Assembly (NCBI RefSeq): GCF_049994905.1
Contig: NZ_CP188258.1
Coordinates: 2,542,001 to 2,606,000 of the forward strand
From: Diaminobutyricibacter sp049994905
GTDB lineage: Bacteria > Actinomycetota > Actinomycetes > Actinomycetales > Microbacteriaceae
Direction: 5' to 3'
Length of the DNA: 64,000 bases
Part shown: positions 7,544 through 16,459 of the stretch, piece after piece
How the letters are laid out: the number at the start of each line of letters is the position of its first letter
Position numbering within the stretch: the stretch's first letter is position 1
Program-made: the position numbers and the translations under genes
Notes under the pieces: generated by a model
The model's input: the letters and a program-made list of their open reading frames with translations, nothing else
Told to the model about the DNA's origin: nothing
Database searches by the model: none

Positions 7544-9019
7544 GTGACCACCGACGCGACGAAGCTCAAGACCATCACGACCCTCATCCCGGCCCGCCTG
7601 GACAGACTGCCCTGGTCACGCTTCCACTGGCTCGTCGTGATCGGACTGGGCACCGTCTGGATCCTGGACGGGCTCGAAGTCACCATCGTCGGCGCGGTCG
7701 GCAGCAGGCTTACAGAACCGTCGAGCGGGCTGGGACTCACGACCGCGCAAGTCGGTCTTGCCGCGGCGATCTACGTGGCAGGCGCCTGCACCGGCGCACT
7801 CGTCTTCGGCTACCTCACCGACCGCTTCGGACGCAAACGCCTCTTCATCATCACCCTCGGGCTCTACCTGGTCGCGACCGTCGCGACGGCCTTCGCCTTC
7901 ACGCCGGTCTTCTTCTTCATCTGCCGGTTCTTCACCGGGGCCGGCATCGGCGGAGAATACGCGGCCATCAATTCGGCGATCGACGAACTGATCCCGGCCC
8001 GCCGTCGCGGCGCGGTCGACCTGGCGATCAATGGCTCGTACTGGCTGGGCACCGCCTTCGGCGCCGTGCTGACGGTGTTCCTTCTCGACACGAGCATCTT
8101 CCCGCCTGCGCTCGGCTGGCGCCTCGCGTTCGGGCTCGGGGCATTGCTGGGGCTCGTCATCCTCCTGGTGCGGCGGAACGTGCCGGAGTCGCCGCGCTGG
8201 ATGTTCATCCACGGGCAGGACGAGGGCGCGGAGAAGCTGGTCGGGCGGATCGAGCACGACATCGAGGAGGAGACCGGGGACACCCTTCCGGAGGTCGCCT
8301 GGGACAAGGGGATCGAGATCCGCCAGCGGCGTTCGACCGGATTCGGCGAGATCATCCGCGTCGGGTTCAGCACGTACCCTAAACGCAGCGTGCTCAGTCT
8401 GTCGCTCTTCATCGGCCAGGCCTTCCTCTACAACGCCGTCTTCTTCACCTACGCGCTCGTGCTCACCAAGCTGCTCGGTGTGCCCGCCGATGTCGCACCC
8501 TGGTCGCTTGTTCCGATCGCTCTCGGCAATTTCCTCGGCCCGATCGCGCTCGGCCGCCTGTTCGACTCCGTCGGCCGCAAGGTGATGATCTCCGTGTCGT
8601 ACATCGGCTCCGGCCTGCTCCTGGTCGGCACGGCGATGCTCTTCTCCGCGGGCCTACTCGATGCGTTCTGGCTCACGATCTGCTGGATGATCGTGTTCTT
8701 CTTCGCGTCCGCCGGGGCCAGCGCCGCCTATCTGACAGCGAGCGAGATCTTTCCGATGGAGACCCGCGCGATGGCGATCGCCTTCTTCTATGCTGTCGGA
8801 ACCGGCATCGGCGGGATCATCGGGCCGATCCTCTTCGGACAGCTGATCAGCGGTGGAATCCAGGCGGTCGCGATCGGCTACTACATCGGCGCGGGCCTGA
8901 TGATCGCAGCGGGCCTCGTCGAAGTTGTGCTCGGTGTCGATGCGGAGCGCAAGACCCTCGAGGACATCGCCACGCCGCTGTCGGCATCGAACGGCGAGGA
9001 CACGGCCGGCGGCCACTGA
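7544..9019 (+). CDS. MFS transporter, sugar-porter/metabolite:H+ symporter type
   Basis: About 491 residues with 12 predicted membrane segments. The MFS signature between helices 2 and 3 is GYLTDRFGRKRLF, and a second copy after the central loop is GRLFDSVGRKVMI. A large cytoplasmic loop lies between helices 6 and 7 (ESPRWMFIHGQDEGAEKL), as in the sugar-porter and aromatic-acid families. The GTG at 7544 (VTTDATKLKT) was preferred; TTG/GTG codons at 7514-7517 would add ten residues. Divergent from the sigma factor gene. Substrate unknown. Confidence 0.85.
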   Translation: MTTDATKLKTITTLIPARLDRLPWSRFHWLVVIGLGTVWILDGLEVTIVGAVGSRLTEPSSGLGLTTAQVGLAAAIYVAGACTGALVFGYLTDRFGRKRLFIITLGLYLVATVATAFAFTPVFFFICRFFTGAGIGGEYAAINSAIDELIPARRRGAVDLAINGSYWLGTAFGAVLTVFLLDTSIFPPALGWRLAFGLGALLGLVILLVRRNVPESPRWMFIHGQDEGAEKLVGRIEHDIEEETGDTLPEVAWDKGIEIRQRRSTGFGEIIRVGFSTYPKRSVLSLSLFIGQAFLYNAVFFTYALVLTKLLGVPADVAPWSLVPIALGNFLGPIALGRLFDSVGRKVMISVSYIGSGLLLVGTAMLFSAGLLDAFWLTICWMIVFFFASAGASAAYLTASEIFPMETRAMAIAFFYAVGTGIGGIIGPILFGQLISGGIQAVAIGYYIGAGLMIAAGLVEVVLGVDAERKTLEDIATPLSASNGEDTAGGH

Positions 9020-9052
9020 GCCGCGACCATTGAGTCGATGGCAGTACGCGCG

Positions 9053-10018
9053 TCAGCCGATGAGCTCGATCAGGGCGCCCTCGGGAGCGCGTCTCCCGCC
9101 GGCGTCGATGACCTCGCCGGCCCGGTAGCGGTCGAAGACGCGAGGGTCGATGTAGCTGTTGCGGGCGACCGCGGGCGTGTTACCGAGGGCGTCGGCGGTC
9201 TCGGCGACCGCTGAGGTCATCCGCTTCCTGCGCTGCGCATCGGAACCCGCCGTGCCCAGCTGTGCGAGGGCGGTCGCTGCGACGATCGTGCCGTGCAGAG
9301 TACGGAAGTCCTTCGCTGTGAACTCGCCACCGGTCTTCGCCCGGATGTACTCGTTCACCGATGCCGGGCGGATGGTGTGCCACTGCGTGTCGCGCCAGGC
9401 CAGCAGCCGGGAGCGCGGCCCGCGCGCCTCGGTGATCTCGTTGAGCAGGGCGGCGACGTCTTCATCCACCACCGTCGAGATCCACTTCTGCCCGCTCTTT
9501 GCCGGAAACGTGAGCGTCACCGCGTCGCCATCGATCCGGGCGTGCCTGCACAGCAACGTGGTCAGGCCTCGACTGCCGTTCACCTCGAGGTAGTCCTCAC
9601 TGCCGATCCGCAGCGAACCGAGATCGATGATGCGGAAAGCTGCCGCAAGGGTGCGGTCCCGCGCAAAGTCGTCCGCGCGCAGGTCGCGGGTGACCCGGCC
9701 GCGCGCGGTCGGGAGCGTCTGCGCGAGTTGCAGCGCCCGATCGAACTTGATGCGGTCCTGGCGAACACGCCACGACTCGTGGTACAGGTACTGGCGCCGC
9801 CCGGCCGGGTCGGTTCCGACGGCCTGGATGTGCCCGTTGGCGTCGGCGCAGATCCAGACGTCGACCCACGCCGGCGGGATGACGAGCGAACGGATGCGCT
9901 CCAGCTCGCGCTCGTCGGCGATAGCGTTCCCGGCCTCGTCGACGTACCGCGGGCCCTTCTTCGACGCCAGACGCCGATAGCCCGGCCCCGCAGGATCGCT
10001 GTGGCGGAGCCGCGTCAC
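9053..10018 (-). CDS. DNA topoisomerase IB
   Basis: Eukaryotic/poxvirus-type topoisomerase IB of 321 residues, relaxing supercoils through a 3'-phosphotyrosyl intermediate. The catalytic core motifs are visible: GSEDYLEVNGSRGLTTL, LTFPAKSGQ, KDFRTLHGT, and NSYIDPRVF with the presumptive nucleophile Tyr289. The GTG at 10018-10016 overlaps the Ku stop (GTGA), so it is probably translated together with Ku. The open frame continues upstream through Ku in another phase, which is a shadow. The coupling with Ku hints at a shared stress or repair expression programme. Confidence 0.92.
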   Translation of the reverse strand: MTRLRHSDPAGPGYRRLASKKGPRYVDEAGNAIADERELERIRSLVIPPAWVDVWICADANGHIQAVGTDPAGRRQYLYHESWRVRQDRIKFDRALQLAQTLPTARGRVTRDLRADDFARDRTLAAAFRIIDLGSLRIGSEDYLEVNGSRGLTTLLCRHARIDGDAVTLTFPAKSGQKWISTVVDEDVAALLNEITEARGPRSRLLAWRDTQWHTIRPASVNEYIRAKTGGEFTAKDFRTLHGTIVAATALAQLGTAGSDAQRRKRMTSAVAETADALGNTPAVARNSYIDPRVFDRYRAGEVIDAGGRRAPEGALIELIG

Positions 10019-10854
10019 GCGGGCTTGCGCTTCTTGGCCGTCTGCGCCTTCGCCGGCTTCTTCGATGCGCGGCTGCGCTCGACACTGCGTTGGAGGGCAT
10101 CCATGAGGTCGATGACCTCCCCGCCGCCGGCCTGCTTCTCCGCCTCTTCGCCGAACGTCTCCGCCGTGTCCAGGGTGTCGCCGCGCTCGAGCTTTGCATC
10201 GATGAGCTTGCGCAGCTCCTCCTGGTATTCGTCCGCGTACTTCTCCGGCGCGAAGTCGCCGGCGAAACTCTCCATGAGGGCGTTCGAGAGGTCGAGCTCC
10301 CGGTCGGTCAGCCGCGTGCGCTCCTCGAGGGCGGGGAAGCTCGCCTCGCGCACCTCGTCGTCCCACAGCAGCGCCTGGAGCATGAGCACGTCGCCGTGGA
10401 CCCGGAGGGCGCCCAGGCGGGTCTTCTGCCGCAGCGCGAACAGCACGATCGCGGTACGGTCCGCATCCTCGAGCGTGCGGCGCAGCAGCGTGTACGCTTT
10501 CACCGATTTCGAGTCGGGCTCGAGATAATAGCTTCGGTCGAACATGATCGGGTCGATCTGGTCGCTGGGCACGAACTCGACGACGTCGATCTCGCGGCTG
10601 CGTTCGGCGGGCAGCGACGCGAGGTCCTCGTCGGTGAGGATGATCGTCTTGTCCCCCGCCTCGAATGCCTTCGCAATGTGCTCGTACGGGATGATCTTGC
10701 CGTCGATCTCGCAACGGCGCTGATACCGGATACGCCCGCCGTCCGCGTCGTGCACCTGGTGCAGCTGCACGTCGTGGTCCTCTGTCGCGCTGTACACCTT
10801 GACCGGTACGTTCACGAGTCCGAAGGTGATGGCGCCCGTCCAAATGGCCCTCAT
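10015..10854 (-). CDS. ku: Non-homologous end-joining protein Ku
   Basis: 279 residues of the prokaryotic Ku core beginning MRAIWTGAITFGLVNVPVKVYSAT, the standard bacterial Ku start. The bridge/ring part follows (RYQRRCEIDGKIIPYEHI, FDRSYYLEPD, TRLGALRVHGDVLMLQALLWDDEVR), and the Lys-rich tail ends SKKPAKAQTAKKRKPA. It homodimerises on DNA ends and recruits LigD. Divergent from ligD across an 86-bp gap and coupled to topoisomerase IB downstream. The basic tail is typical of actinobacterial Ku. Confidence 0.96.
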   Translation of the reverse strand: MRAIWTGAITFGLVNVPVKVYSATEDHDVQLHQVHDADGGRIRYQRRCEIDGKIIPYEHIAKAFEAGDKTIILTDEDLASLPAERSREIDVVEFVPSDQIDPIMFDRSYYLEPDSKSVKAYTLLRRTLEDADRTAIVLFALRQKTRLGALRVHGDVLMLQALLWDDEVREASFPALEERTRLTDRELDLSNALMESFAGDFAPEKYADEYQEELRKLIDAKLERGDTLDTAETFGEEAEKQAGGGEVIDLMDALQRSVERSRASKKPAKAQTAKKRKPA

Positions 10855-10940
10855 GGCACCTATTCCACCACTGATCGGCCTTCTTTCAACCTTTACTTGG
10901 TGTTTTGGCCCGGCGTAGCGTGGTGGCGGATGGGGGTGGC

Positions 10941-13430
10941 ATGGCGAACAACGACACCGAGGTCGTCGACATCGACGGTCGGCGGCTCAAGCTGACCAAC
11001 CTCGACAAGGTGATGTATCCCGCGACGGGGACCACCAAAGCCGAAGTCATCCACTACTACGCGACGATCGCCGACGTCATGCTCCCGCACACGCGCGGGC
11101 GGCCCGCAACCCGTAAACGCTGGGTGCACGGCGTCGGAACGGCAGACGAGCCGGGCGAAGTGTTCTTCCAGAAGAACCTCGACTCTTCGGCGCCCGACTG
11201 GCTGCACCGCGGCACGATCACCCACAAGACCAGCACCAACACCTACCCGCTCGTCGACGACCGGGCGACCCTCGTCTGGCTGGCGCAGATCGCGTCGCTG
11301 GAGATCCACGTGCCGCAGTGGCGCTTCGGGCGCAACGGCCAGCCGAGGAATCCCGACCGGATGGTGCTCGACCTCGACCCGGGCGAGGGGGTGACGCTGT
11401 CGGATTGCGCGGAGGTCGCACGGTATGCCCGCGACATCCTGACCGACATGGGGCTGGATCCGCTGCCCGTCACCAGCGGCAGCAAGGGCATCCACCTGTA
11501 CGCGGCGCTCGACGGAATCCAGAATTCGGATGCGGTGTCGGCGGTCGCCCACGAACTCGCGCGGGCGCTCGAAGCCGACCATCCCGAGCTGGTCGTCAGC
11601 GACATGAAGAGGGCGATTCGCGCGGGCAAGGTGTTCGTCGACTGGAGCCAGAACAACGCTGCCAAGACCACTATCGCGCCCTACTCGTTGCGGGGCCGCC
11701 TCCACCCGACCGTCGCCGCACCGCGCACCTGGAAAGAACTCGAAGCGAAGGACCTCGCACACCTCGACTTCGAGGAAGTACTGCGCCGGGTGAAGAAGCG
11801 CGGTGACCTGCTCGCCGGGCTGTCGGCGAGCGGCGACGACCCGCATGCGGCCGCCGCCGACCGCCTGACGTCGTACCGCAGCAAGCGCGACGCTTCGAAG
11901 ACCCCCGAGCCGGTGCCGGAGACGGTTGAACACTCGACGACCGGGCGCACATTCGTCATCCAGGAGCACCACGCGCGGCGACTGCACTGGGACTTCCGCC
12001 TCGAGCACGATGGGGTACTGGTCAGCTGGGCGCTTCCGAAGGGAGTTCCGACCGATACCGGCACCAACCATCTCGCCGTTCACGTCGAAGACCACCCCCT
12101 GGAGTACGGGGCCTTCGAGGGAAACATTCCGCACGGGGAATATGGCGCAGGCCACGTCGACATCTGGGATGCAGGCGACTACGACCTCGAGAAATGGCGT
12201 GACGGCAAAGAGGTCATCGTCACCCTCCACGGGTCGCACGACGGCGGCCTCGACGGCGATAAGCGGTTCGCGCTCATCCACACCGGCGGCGAAGGAAAGG
12301 CCGACCAGAACTGGCTCATCCACCTGATGAAGCCGGCCGATGCCGACGACGGCCACGCGGACAAGGGCCACGCCAAGGACAGCCGCGCCAGGCCGGGCCG
12401 CGCGAAGACAGCTGCTGCTGGGACGAAACGGGATGCCGCCACGCCGGCGCCGCGCGCCTCGGCGTCGAACATCGCCCCGATGCTCGCAACCCTCGGAAGC
12501 CCGGCGGACATCTTCGACGAATCGGACTGGGCGTTCGAGATGAAGTGGGACGGCATCCGCGCGATCGCCACCGTCGACAGCAGCGGGCTTCATCTCACGA
12601 GCCGCAACGGAATCGATCAAACCGTCAGCTACCCCGAACTTCAGCAGCTCGTCGCCCTGGTCGGCGACCACGAGGCCGTGCTCGACGGGGAGGTCGTGAC
12701 CCTCGACCACCGGGGACGGCCCGACTTCGGACTGCTGCAGACGCGGATGAAGCTCACCCGGCCCCACGAGGTGGAGGCCGCGGCGAAGCGGGCGCCCGCC
12801 CACTTCATGCTCTTCGACCTGCTCGAACTCGACGGAACGACACTGGTGAAGCGGCCATACGACGATCGGCGCGACGCCCTGCAGAAGCTGGTGCGCCCTT
12901 CCAGGGACAGCAGCATCCAGGTTCCGCCCGCGTTCGCTGGCGACCTCGCGCACGCCGTCGCCAGCAGCAAGGAGCTCGGCCTGGAAGGGGTGATGGCGAA
13001 GGAGCGCGACGGCACGTACACCCCCGGGCGCCGGTCGCGCGTCTGGATCAAGATCAAGAACCATCGCGATCTGGAGGTCGTGATCGTCGGCTGGCGGCCC
13101 GGGAACGGGCGGCGCTCCGACACGATCGGATCGCTCCTGCTCGGATTCCCCGACGGCGACAAGCTCCGCTATGTCGGCCGCGTCGGGACCGGGTTCACGG
13201 ATGCCGAACTCGACGACCTGATGAAACTGCTGAAACCGAGGGCGCGCAAGACCAGTCCGGCGACCGAAGTGCCCTCACTGGATGCTCGTGACGCGCACTG
13301 GGTGCGCCCCGACCTCGTCGGCGAGGTCGAGTTCGCCGAGTGGACCCCCACCCGCAGGCTCCGGCAGCCGTCCTGGCGTGGCCTGCGCCCCGACAAGTCC
13401 GTCGCCGACATCAACCTCACGGAGGAGTAG
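10941..13430 (+). CDS. ligD: Multifunctional NHEJ ligase/polymerase LigD (POL-PE-LIG)
   Basis: About 829 residues. Order: primase/polymerase domain (roughly residues 5-300; MVLDLDPGEG metal site, SGSKGIHLYAAL); 3'-phosphoesterase domain (from about residue 338; FVIQEHHARRLHWDFRLEHDG, LPKGVP); an Ala/Lys-rich linker; then ATP-dependent ligase (about 515-829; catalytic Lys535 in FEMKWDGIRA, GEVVTLD, EGVMAKERD, VWIKIKN). This POL-PE-LIG order is the mycobacterial one, unlike Bacillus or Pseudomonas LigD. Start chosen at the ATG 10941 after GGGGGTGGC; in-frame GTG codons upstream are possible. Functional partner of the divergent Ku. Confidence 0.95.
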   Translation: MANNDTEVVDIDGRRLKLTNLDKVMYPATGTTKAEVIHYYATIADVMLPHTRGRPATRKRWVHGVGTADEPGEVFFQKNLDSSAPDWLHRGTITHKTSTNTYPLVDDRATLVWLAQIASLEIHVPQWRFGRNGQPRNPDRMVLDLDPGEGVTLSDCAEVARYARDILTDMGLDPLPVTSGSKGIHLYAALDGIQNSDAVSAVAHELARALEADHPELVVSDMKRAIRAGKVFVDWSQNNAAKTTIAPYSLRGRLHPTVAAPRTWKELEAKDLAHLDFEEVLRRVKKRGDLLAGLSASGDDPHAAAADRLTSYRSKRDASKTPEPVPETVEHSTTGRTFVIQEHHARRLHWDFRLEHDGVLVSWALPKGVPTDTGTNHLAVHVEDHPLEYGAFEGNIPHGEYGAGHVDIWDAGDYDLEKWRDGKEVIVTLHGSHDGGLDGDKRFALIHTGGEGKADQNWLIHLMKPADADDGHADKGHAKDSRARPGRAKTAAAGTKRDAATPAPRASASNIAPMLATLGSPADIFDESDWAFEMKWDGIRAIATVDSSGLHLTSRNGIDQTVSYPELQQLVALVGDHEAVLDGEVVTLDHRGRPDFGLLQTRMKLTRPHEVEAAAKRAPAHFMLFDLLELDGTTLVKRPYDDRRDALQKLVRPSRDSSIQVPPAFAGDLAHAVASSKELGLEGVMAKERDGTYTPGRRSRVWIKIKNHRDLEVVIVGWRPGNGRRSDTIGSLLLGFPDGDKLRYVGRVGTGFTDAELDDLMKLLKPRARKTSPATEVPSLDARDAHWVRPDLVGEVEFAEWTPTRRLRQPSWRGLRPDKSVADINLTEE

Positions 13431-13459
13431 GACGGCGGCGCAGGGTCGGCGGCGGCCAC

Positions 13460-13687
13460 TCAGTCCGTGAGCAGACGCAGCGCCACGAGGGGGCAAAGTG
13501 CCACCGCTTCGTTCGCGGCCTCGAGGTCGTTCGTCCCGATCGGGATGTCGCTGCGAGCAGCAGGATCCCCTTTCAGGGCCACCGGGTAGCCCCACTCATC
13601 ACGTCCGATCAGCCGCGGAAGCAGTTCTGCGCACAGTCCCCGACCGTCGCAGGCCGTCCAGTCGATGTGCAGTCGCGTCGAAGCCAT
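13460..13687 (-). CDS. Ferredoxin, likely 3Fe-4S type
   Basis: 75 residues beginning MASTRLHIDW. Cysteines are arranged CDGRGLC then ALCP near the C-terminus, i.e. three ligands with the middle one absent, the pattern of actinobacterial [3Fe-4S] ferredoxins. An ATG at 13687 with GAGAGGA upstream was chosen; a GTG at 13702 overlapping the stop of the NuoF-like gene would add five residues. Last gene of the ApbE redox operon, so it probably passes electrons to or from the NuoF-like flavoprotein. Confidence 0.88.
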   Translation of the reverse strand: MASTRLHIDWTACDGRGLCAELLPRLIGRDEWGYPVALKGDPAARSDIPIGTNDLEAANEAVALCPLVALRLLTD

Positions 13688-13698
13688 CTCCTGTCCTC

Positions 13699-14955
13699 TC
13701 ACACCCGGGCTGCGCGCGTGCAGCGGCCCGACAGGTGCGCGGTGACATCGTCATGGAAGGCGACGAGCGCACTCTGTACGAGGCGCGCCGTGCCGTCGGG
13801 ATGATGGCAGGCGCCACGGCCGGTGACCGAGTCGGCCAGGCGGGCGGCGTCGGCCACCCCATCCCGCCTCATCCGGCCGGCGGCAAGCGCCGACATCCGC
13901 TCGGCGAGAGCAGGGAGACCGAACATGCACGGTCCGCACTGCCCGGCGGACTCGCCGGCCAGGTATTCGACGATCTCTGCGGTCGCCGCGAGACCGCATC
14001 GGTGGCGTCCGATCACGATGATGACGCCGGCGCCCGGCTGGGCCCCGACGGATGCGAGACCCGTGGTCGAGAAGGGGACGTCGAGCTGGCTTCCCCGGAG
14101 CCACGTTCCGTGGTAGCCGCCCACGAGCACAGCCGAGACTCCATTGCGATCGACCCCGGCGGCAGCGAGGATGTCCGCCAGCGGCATGCCGCCGGCGATC
14201 TCCAGGACCCCTTCGCGGCCGACGTCGCCCGACACCGTGACCAGCCGCGTTCCCGGGTCCCGGGTCGACCCGACCGAGCGGAACCAGTCCGCGCCGTGTC
14301 GCGCGATCAGGCCCAGGTGCGCAAGCGTCTCGACGTTGTGCACCAGCGTCGGGCGCTTGCGCAAACCGCTCTCGCTGAGACGGCGGATGTGGTCGCGCGG
14401 CCGGGCGTCGTCGTTCTCGATCGAGTTCACCGCTGCCGACGCCTCGCCGGAGATGAAGGTGTCCGGTGCGGCCATGAGCGTGATCCCGCGGGCATCACGG
14501 CGTTCGGCCACGGCCGCCCGAACCGAGTCGAGGCCTTTCGCGGAGGCGTACACGTAGAGGCGCGATGTTCCCAGGGCTGCGCCCGCAGCCAGGAGCCCGT
14601 CGATGACCAGGTGAGGCGCGTTCGTGAGAAGGACGGCATCCTTCCAGCTTCGTGGTTCGCCTTCGGCCCCGTTGGCGATCACGGTTGCTGAGCCGCCGAA
14701 CGAGCGCTCCCCCGACGCTGTCGCCGTCGCGGCGAGCTTTCGCCACGCGGCGAACCCTGCGCCACCACGCCCGGTCAGCCCGGAACGTTCCAGCTCGTGC
14801 AGCAGCCCGGGTGCGACGGCACGTGGATCGACATCTCCGTGAACACGCAGGTGGGTCGCGTAATCGGCCGATGCGCCGGCGGCGAAAAGACGATTCAGGC
14901 TCACGGCGGCGTCTCCCTGCTGTCGAACGCGAGGGGTCTCTTCGAGGATGGTCAC
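13699..14955 (-). CDS. NuoF-like NADH-binding flavoprotein (RnfC/NuoF family)
   Basis: 418 residues with the NuoF signature ERSGLTGRGGAGFAAWRKL for FMN/NADH binding, ANGAEGEP, a SLBB-like middle part (GDVGREGVLEI, VGGYHGTW), and a C-terminal Fe-S region AGQCGPCMFGLPAL with ACHHPDG. In canonical NuoF the cluster is C-x2-C-x2-C-x~39-C; here the first Cys is Ala, leaving three visible ligands. GTG start at 14955-14953 overlaps the stop of the ferric-reductase-like gene. Inferred to take electrons from NAD(P)H and exchange them with the ferredoxin and the membrane haem protein encoded alongside. Confidence 0.82.
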   Translation of the reverse strand: MTILEETPRVRQQGDAAVSLNRLFAAGASADYATHLRVHGDVDPRAVAPGLLHELERSGLTGRGGAGFAAWRKLAATATASGERSFGGSATVIANGAEGEPRSWKDAVLLTNAPHLVIDGLLAAGAALGTSRLYVYASAKGLDSVRAAVAERRDARGITLMAAPDTFISGEASAAVNSIENDDARPRDHIRRLSESGLRKRPTLVHNVETLAHLGLIARHGADWFRSVGSTRDPGTRLVTVSGDVGREGVLEIAGGMPLADILAAAGVDRNGVSAVLVGGYHGTWLRGSQLDVPFSTTGLASVGAQPGAGVIIVIGRHRCGLAATAEIVEYLAGESAGQCGPCMFGLPALAERMSALAAGRMRRDGVADAARLADSVTGRGACHHPDGTARLVQSALVAFHDDVTAHLSGRCTRAARV

Positions 14956-15509
14956 GAGAGGGTCTCCTGTCGGGTACGTGCGGTCTCGGCGAAGCGGGCC
15001 GAGAGGCGCCAGATGATGGCAGCGAGGACGAGGGCGGTGGCGACCACGGAGAACAGGATGAACCATCCGCTCGTCCCGTTGGTGCCGTTCCCGATCGAGT
15101 GGAGCATCGCGACCGGCCACATGACGTAAGTGAACCAGTGCACGAACCGGAAGGCGCGGGCGCCGATCCGTCGTCTCAGCAGTCCTGTCACGACGATGGC
15201 GATCACCAGGTCGAAGGCGACCGTGCCGAGCCCCTGCCACAGCGGCTTGAACGAACCCACGAACGGGATGACCACATCGGTGAGGGTGAGCTTCGAGAAC
15301 GGGTCGAGGATCAGGGTGCCCACGTGAAGCACGAGGAAGACGGATGCGAGCAGTGCGACGTTTCGGTGCACGAGCGAGACCGAGAAGCGCGGCATCCCGG
15401 GAAGCGGACGACCGGAACGGTTGGTGATTCCGAGCAGCACCGAAACGGTGAAAAGTATCAGGGCGATGATGCCGCTGGCGCGGCCGAATGCCCAGAGCGC
15501 CTCATTCAT
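14952..15509 (-). CDS. Ferric-reductase-like transmembrane protein
   Basis: 185 residues, about six membrane segments. Paired His residues suit bis-His haem b ligation: SLVHRNVALLASVFLVLHVG in one segment pair and FRFVHWFTYVMWPVAMLHSI in another, as in the ferric reductase/NOX/MsrQ-like membrane domain. No NAD or FAD domain is fused, so electrons must come from a partner. The start (MNEALWAFG, ATG 15509) overlaps the apbE stop; an upstream in-frame extension lies inside apbE. Central membrane component of the operon; may carry electrons across the membrane. Confidence 0.85.
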   Translation of the reverse strand: MNEALWAFGRASGIIALILFTVSVLLGITNRSGRPLPGMPRFSVSLVHRNVALLASVFLVLHVGTLILDPFSKLTLTDVVIPFVGSFKPLWQGLGTVAFDLVIAIVVTGLLRRRIGARAFRFVHWFTYVMWPVAMLHSIGNGTNGTSGWFILFSVVATALVLAAIIWRLSARFAETARTRQETLS

Positions 15510-16458
15510 GGACCACCGCCACGGGGTGCTGCGCGTCTTCCGCCGGCCAGTTGCCGGTGAAGACGACGCGACCGAAGCGGTCGACGAGCCGGGCATCCGC
15601 ACCGAGTCCTTCGAGCCAGGCGGGAGCGCCCGTTCCACGGACGATCGAGGCGGTGCTGAGGGCGTTGGCACGCAGGCACGACGTCGACGCCACAGTCACG
15701 CTGCGCCAGACGGGCTCCGCCGGAAGGCCGAACTGCGGGTCGAGGATGTGGTGGCGGGGCATCCCGGACTGGCTCCAGCGCCGCTTGCGCGTGCTCGACG
15801 TCGCCATCGCGAGCCCCGCGGGCAATGCGACCTGCTGGGCGGGATCGGCCGGCGTGTCCTGCACCAGGATCTCCCAGTGCGAATCGATCGCCGGGCCTGC
15901 CGTCGCGATGTCGCCGCCGAGTGAGATGAGCACTCCACAGCCGAGCTCGTCGGCGATCCGGTCCACGACACGGTCAGCGGCGAAAGCCTTCGCTGTGGCG
16001 CCGAGGTCGAGCCGCAGGTCGTCGGGAACGCTGAGCCGATCCCCGTCGAGGTCGATCCGACGCCAGCCCGCGCCGTGGCGCTGAACGCTCACGCTCACGC
16101 CGGTCGGCAGATCGCCATCGCCCGGAGGGTCGAGGCGGGCGATATCGCGGTCATAGCCGAGCGCGAGCAGGTCGTTGCCGAGTGTCGGATCGACCGAGCC
16201 CTCCGTCAGTGCCGCCGCCCAGAGCGCCGCACGGACGAGGTCGGCGAGCATCGGGCTCACCGGCACCGGCGCCCCGGAACGGGCCGCGGACTGCAGTACG
16301 GACAGTTCGGAGTCGGCGCGGAACCGGCTGCACGCCAACTCGACCGCCTCGACCGTCTCATGCGCGATCTGTTCGGCCCGGGCGAGCACACTCGGCTTCG
16401 TCACGACGAGGTGAGCGGATGTGCTCCACAGCTGCCAGGAGGCTGTTGCGGCATTCAT
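15502..16458 (-). CDS. apbE: FAD:protein FMN transferase (ApbE family)
   Basis: 318 residues. ApbE transfers FMN from FAD to a Ser/Thr of target proteins outside the membrane. Motifs: SRFRADSELS near the N-terminus, RLDLGATAKAFAADRV (the ApbE LGGxAKG site, here with Ala), ISLGGDIA, and the metal-binding end SVTVASTSCLRANALSTA. No signal peptide or lipobox is obvious. It starts one base after the stop of the Ser-rich protein gene and overlaps the ferric-reductase-like gene. No classical FMN-binding (PF04205) target is encoded in the window, so the acceptor is unknown. Confidence 0.87.
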   Translation of the reverse strand: MNAATASWQLWSTSAHLVVTKPSVLARAEQIAHETVEAVELACSRFRADSELSVLQSAARSGAPVPVSPMLADLVRAALWAAALTEGSVDPTLGNDLLALGYDRDIARLDPPGDGDLPTGVSVSVQRHGAGWRRIDLDGDRLSVPDDLRLDLGATAKAFAADRVVDRIADELGCGVLISLGGDIATAGPAIDSHWEILVQDTPADPAQQVALPAGLAMATSSTRKRRWSQSGMPRHHILDPQFGLPAEPVWRSVTVASTSCLRANALSTASIVRGTGAPAWLEGLGADARLVDRFGRVVFTGNWPAEDAQHPVAVVHE

Positions 16459-16459
16459 G

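Noticed and set aside
10019..10843. Long minus-strand frame continuing from topoisomerase IB through the Ku gene
   Set aside because: It runs in a different phase inside Ku, has Arg/Pro-rich shadow composition, and the GTG overlapping the Ku stop is a better start for topoisomerase IB.
10893..13064. 723-codon minus-strand frame antisense to ligD
   Set aside because: LigD has all catalytic motifs in the sense frame; the antisense frame shows none.
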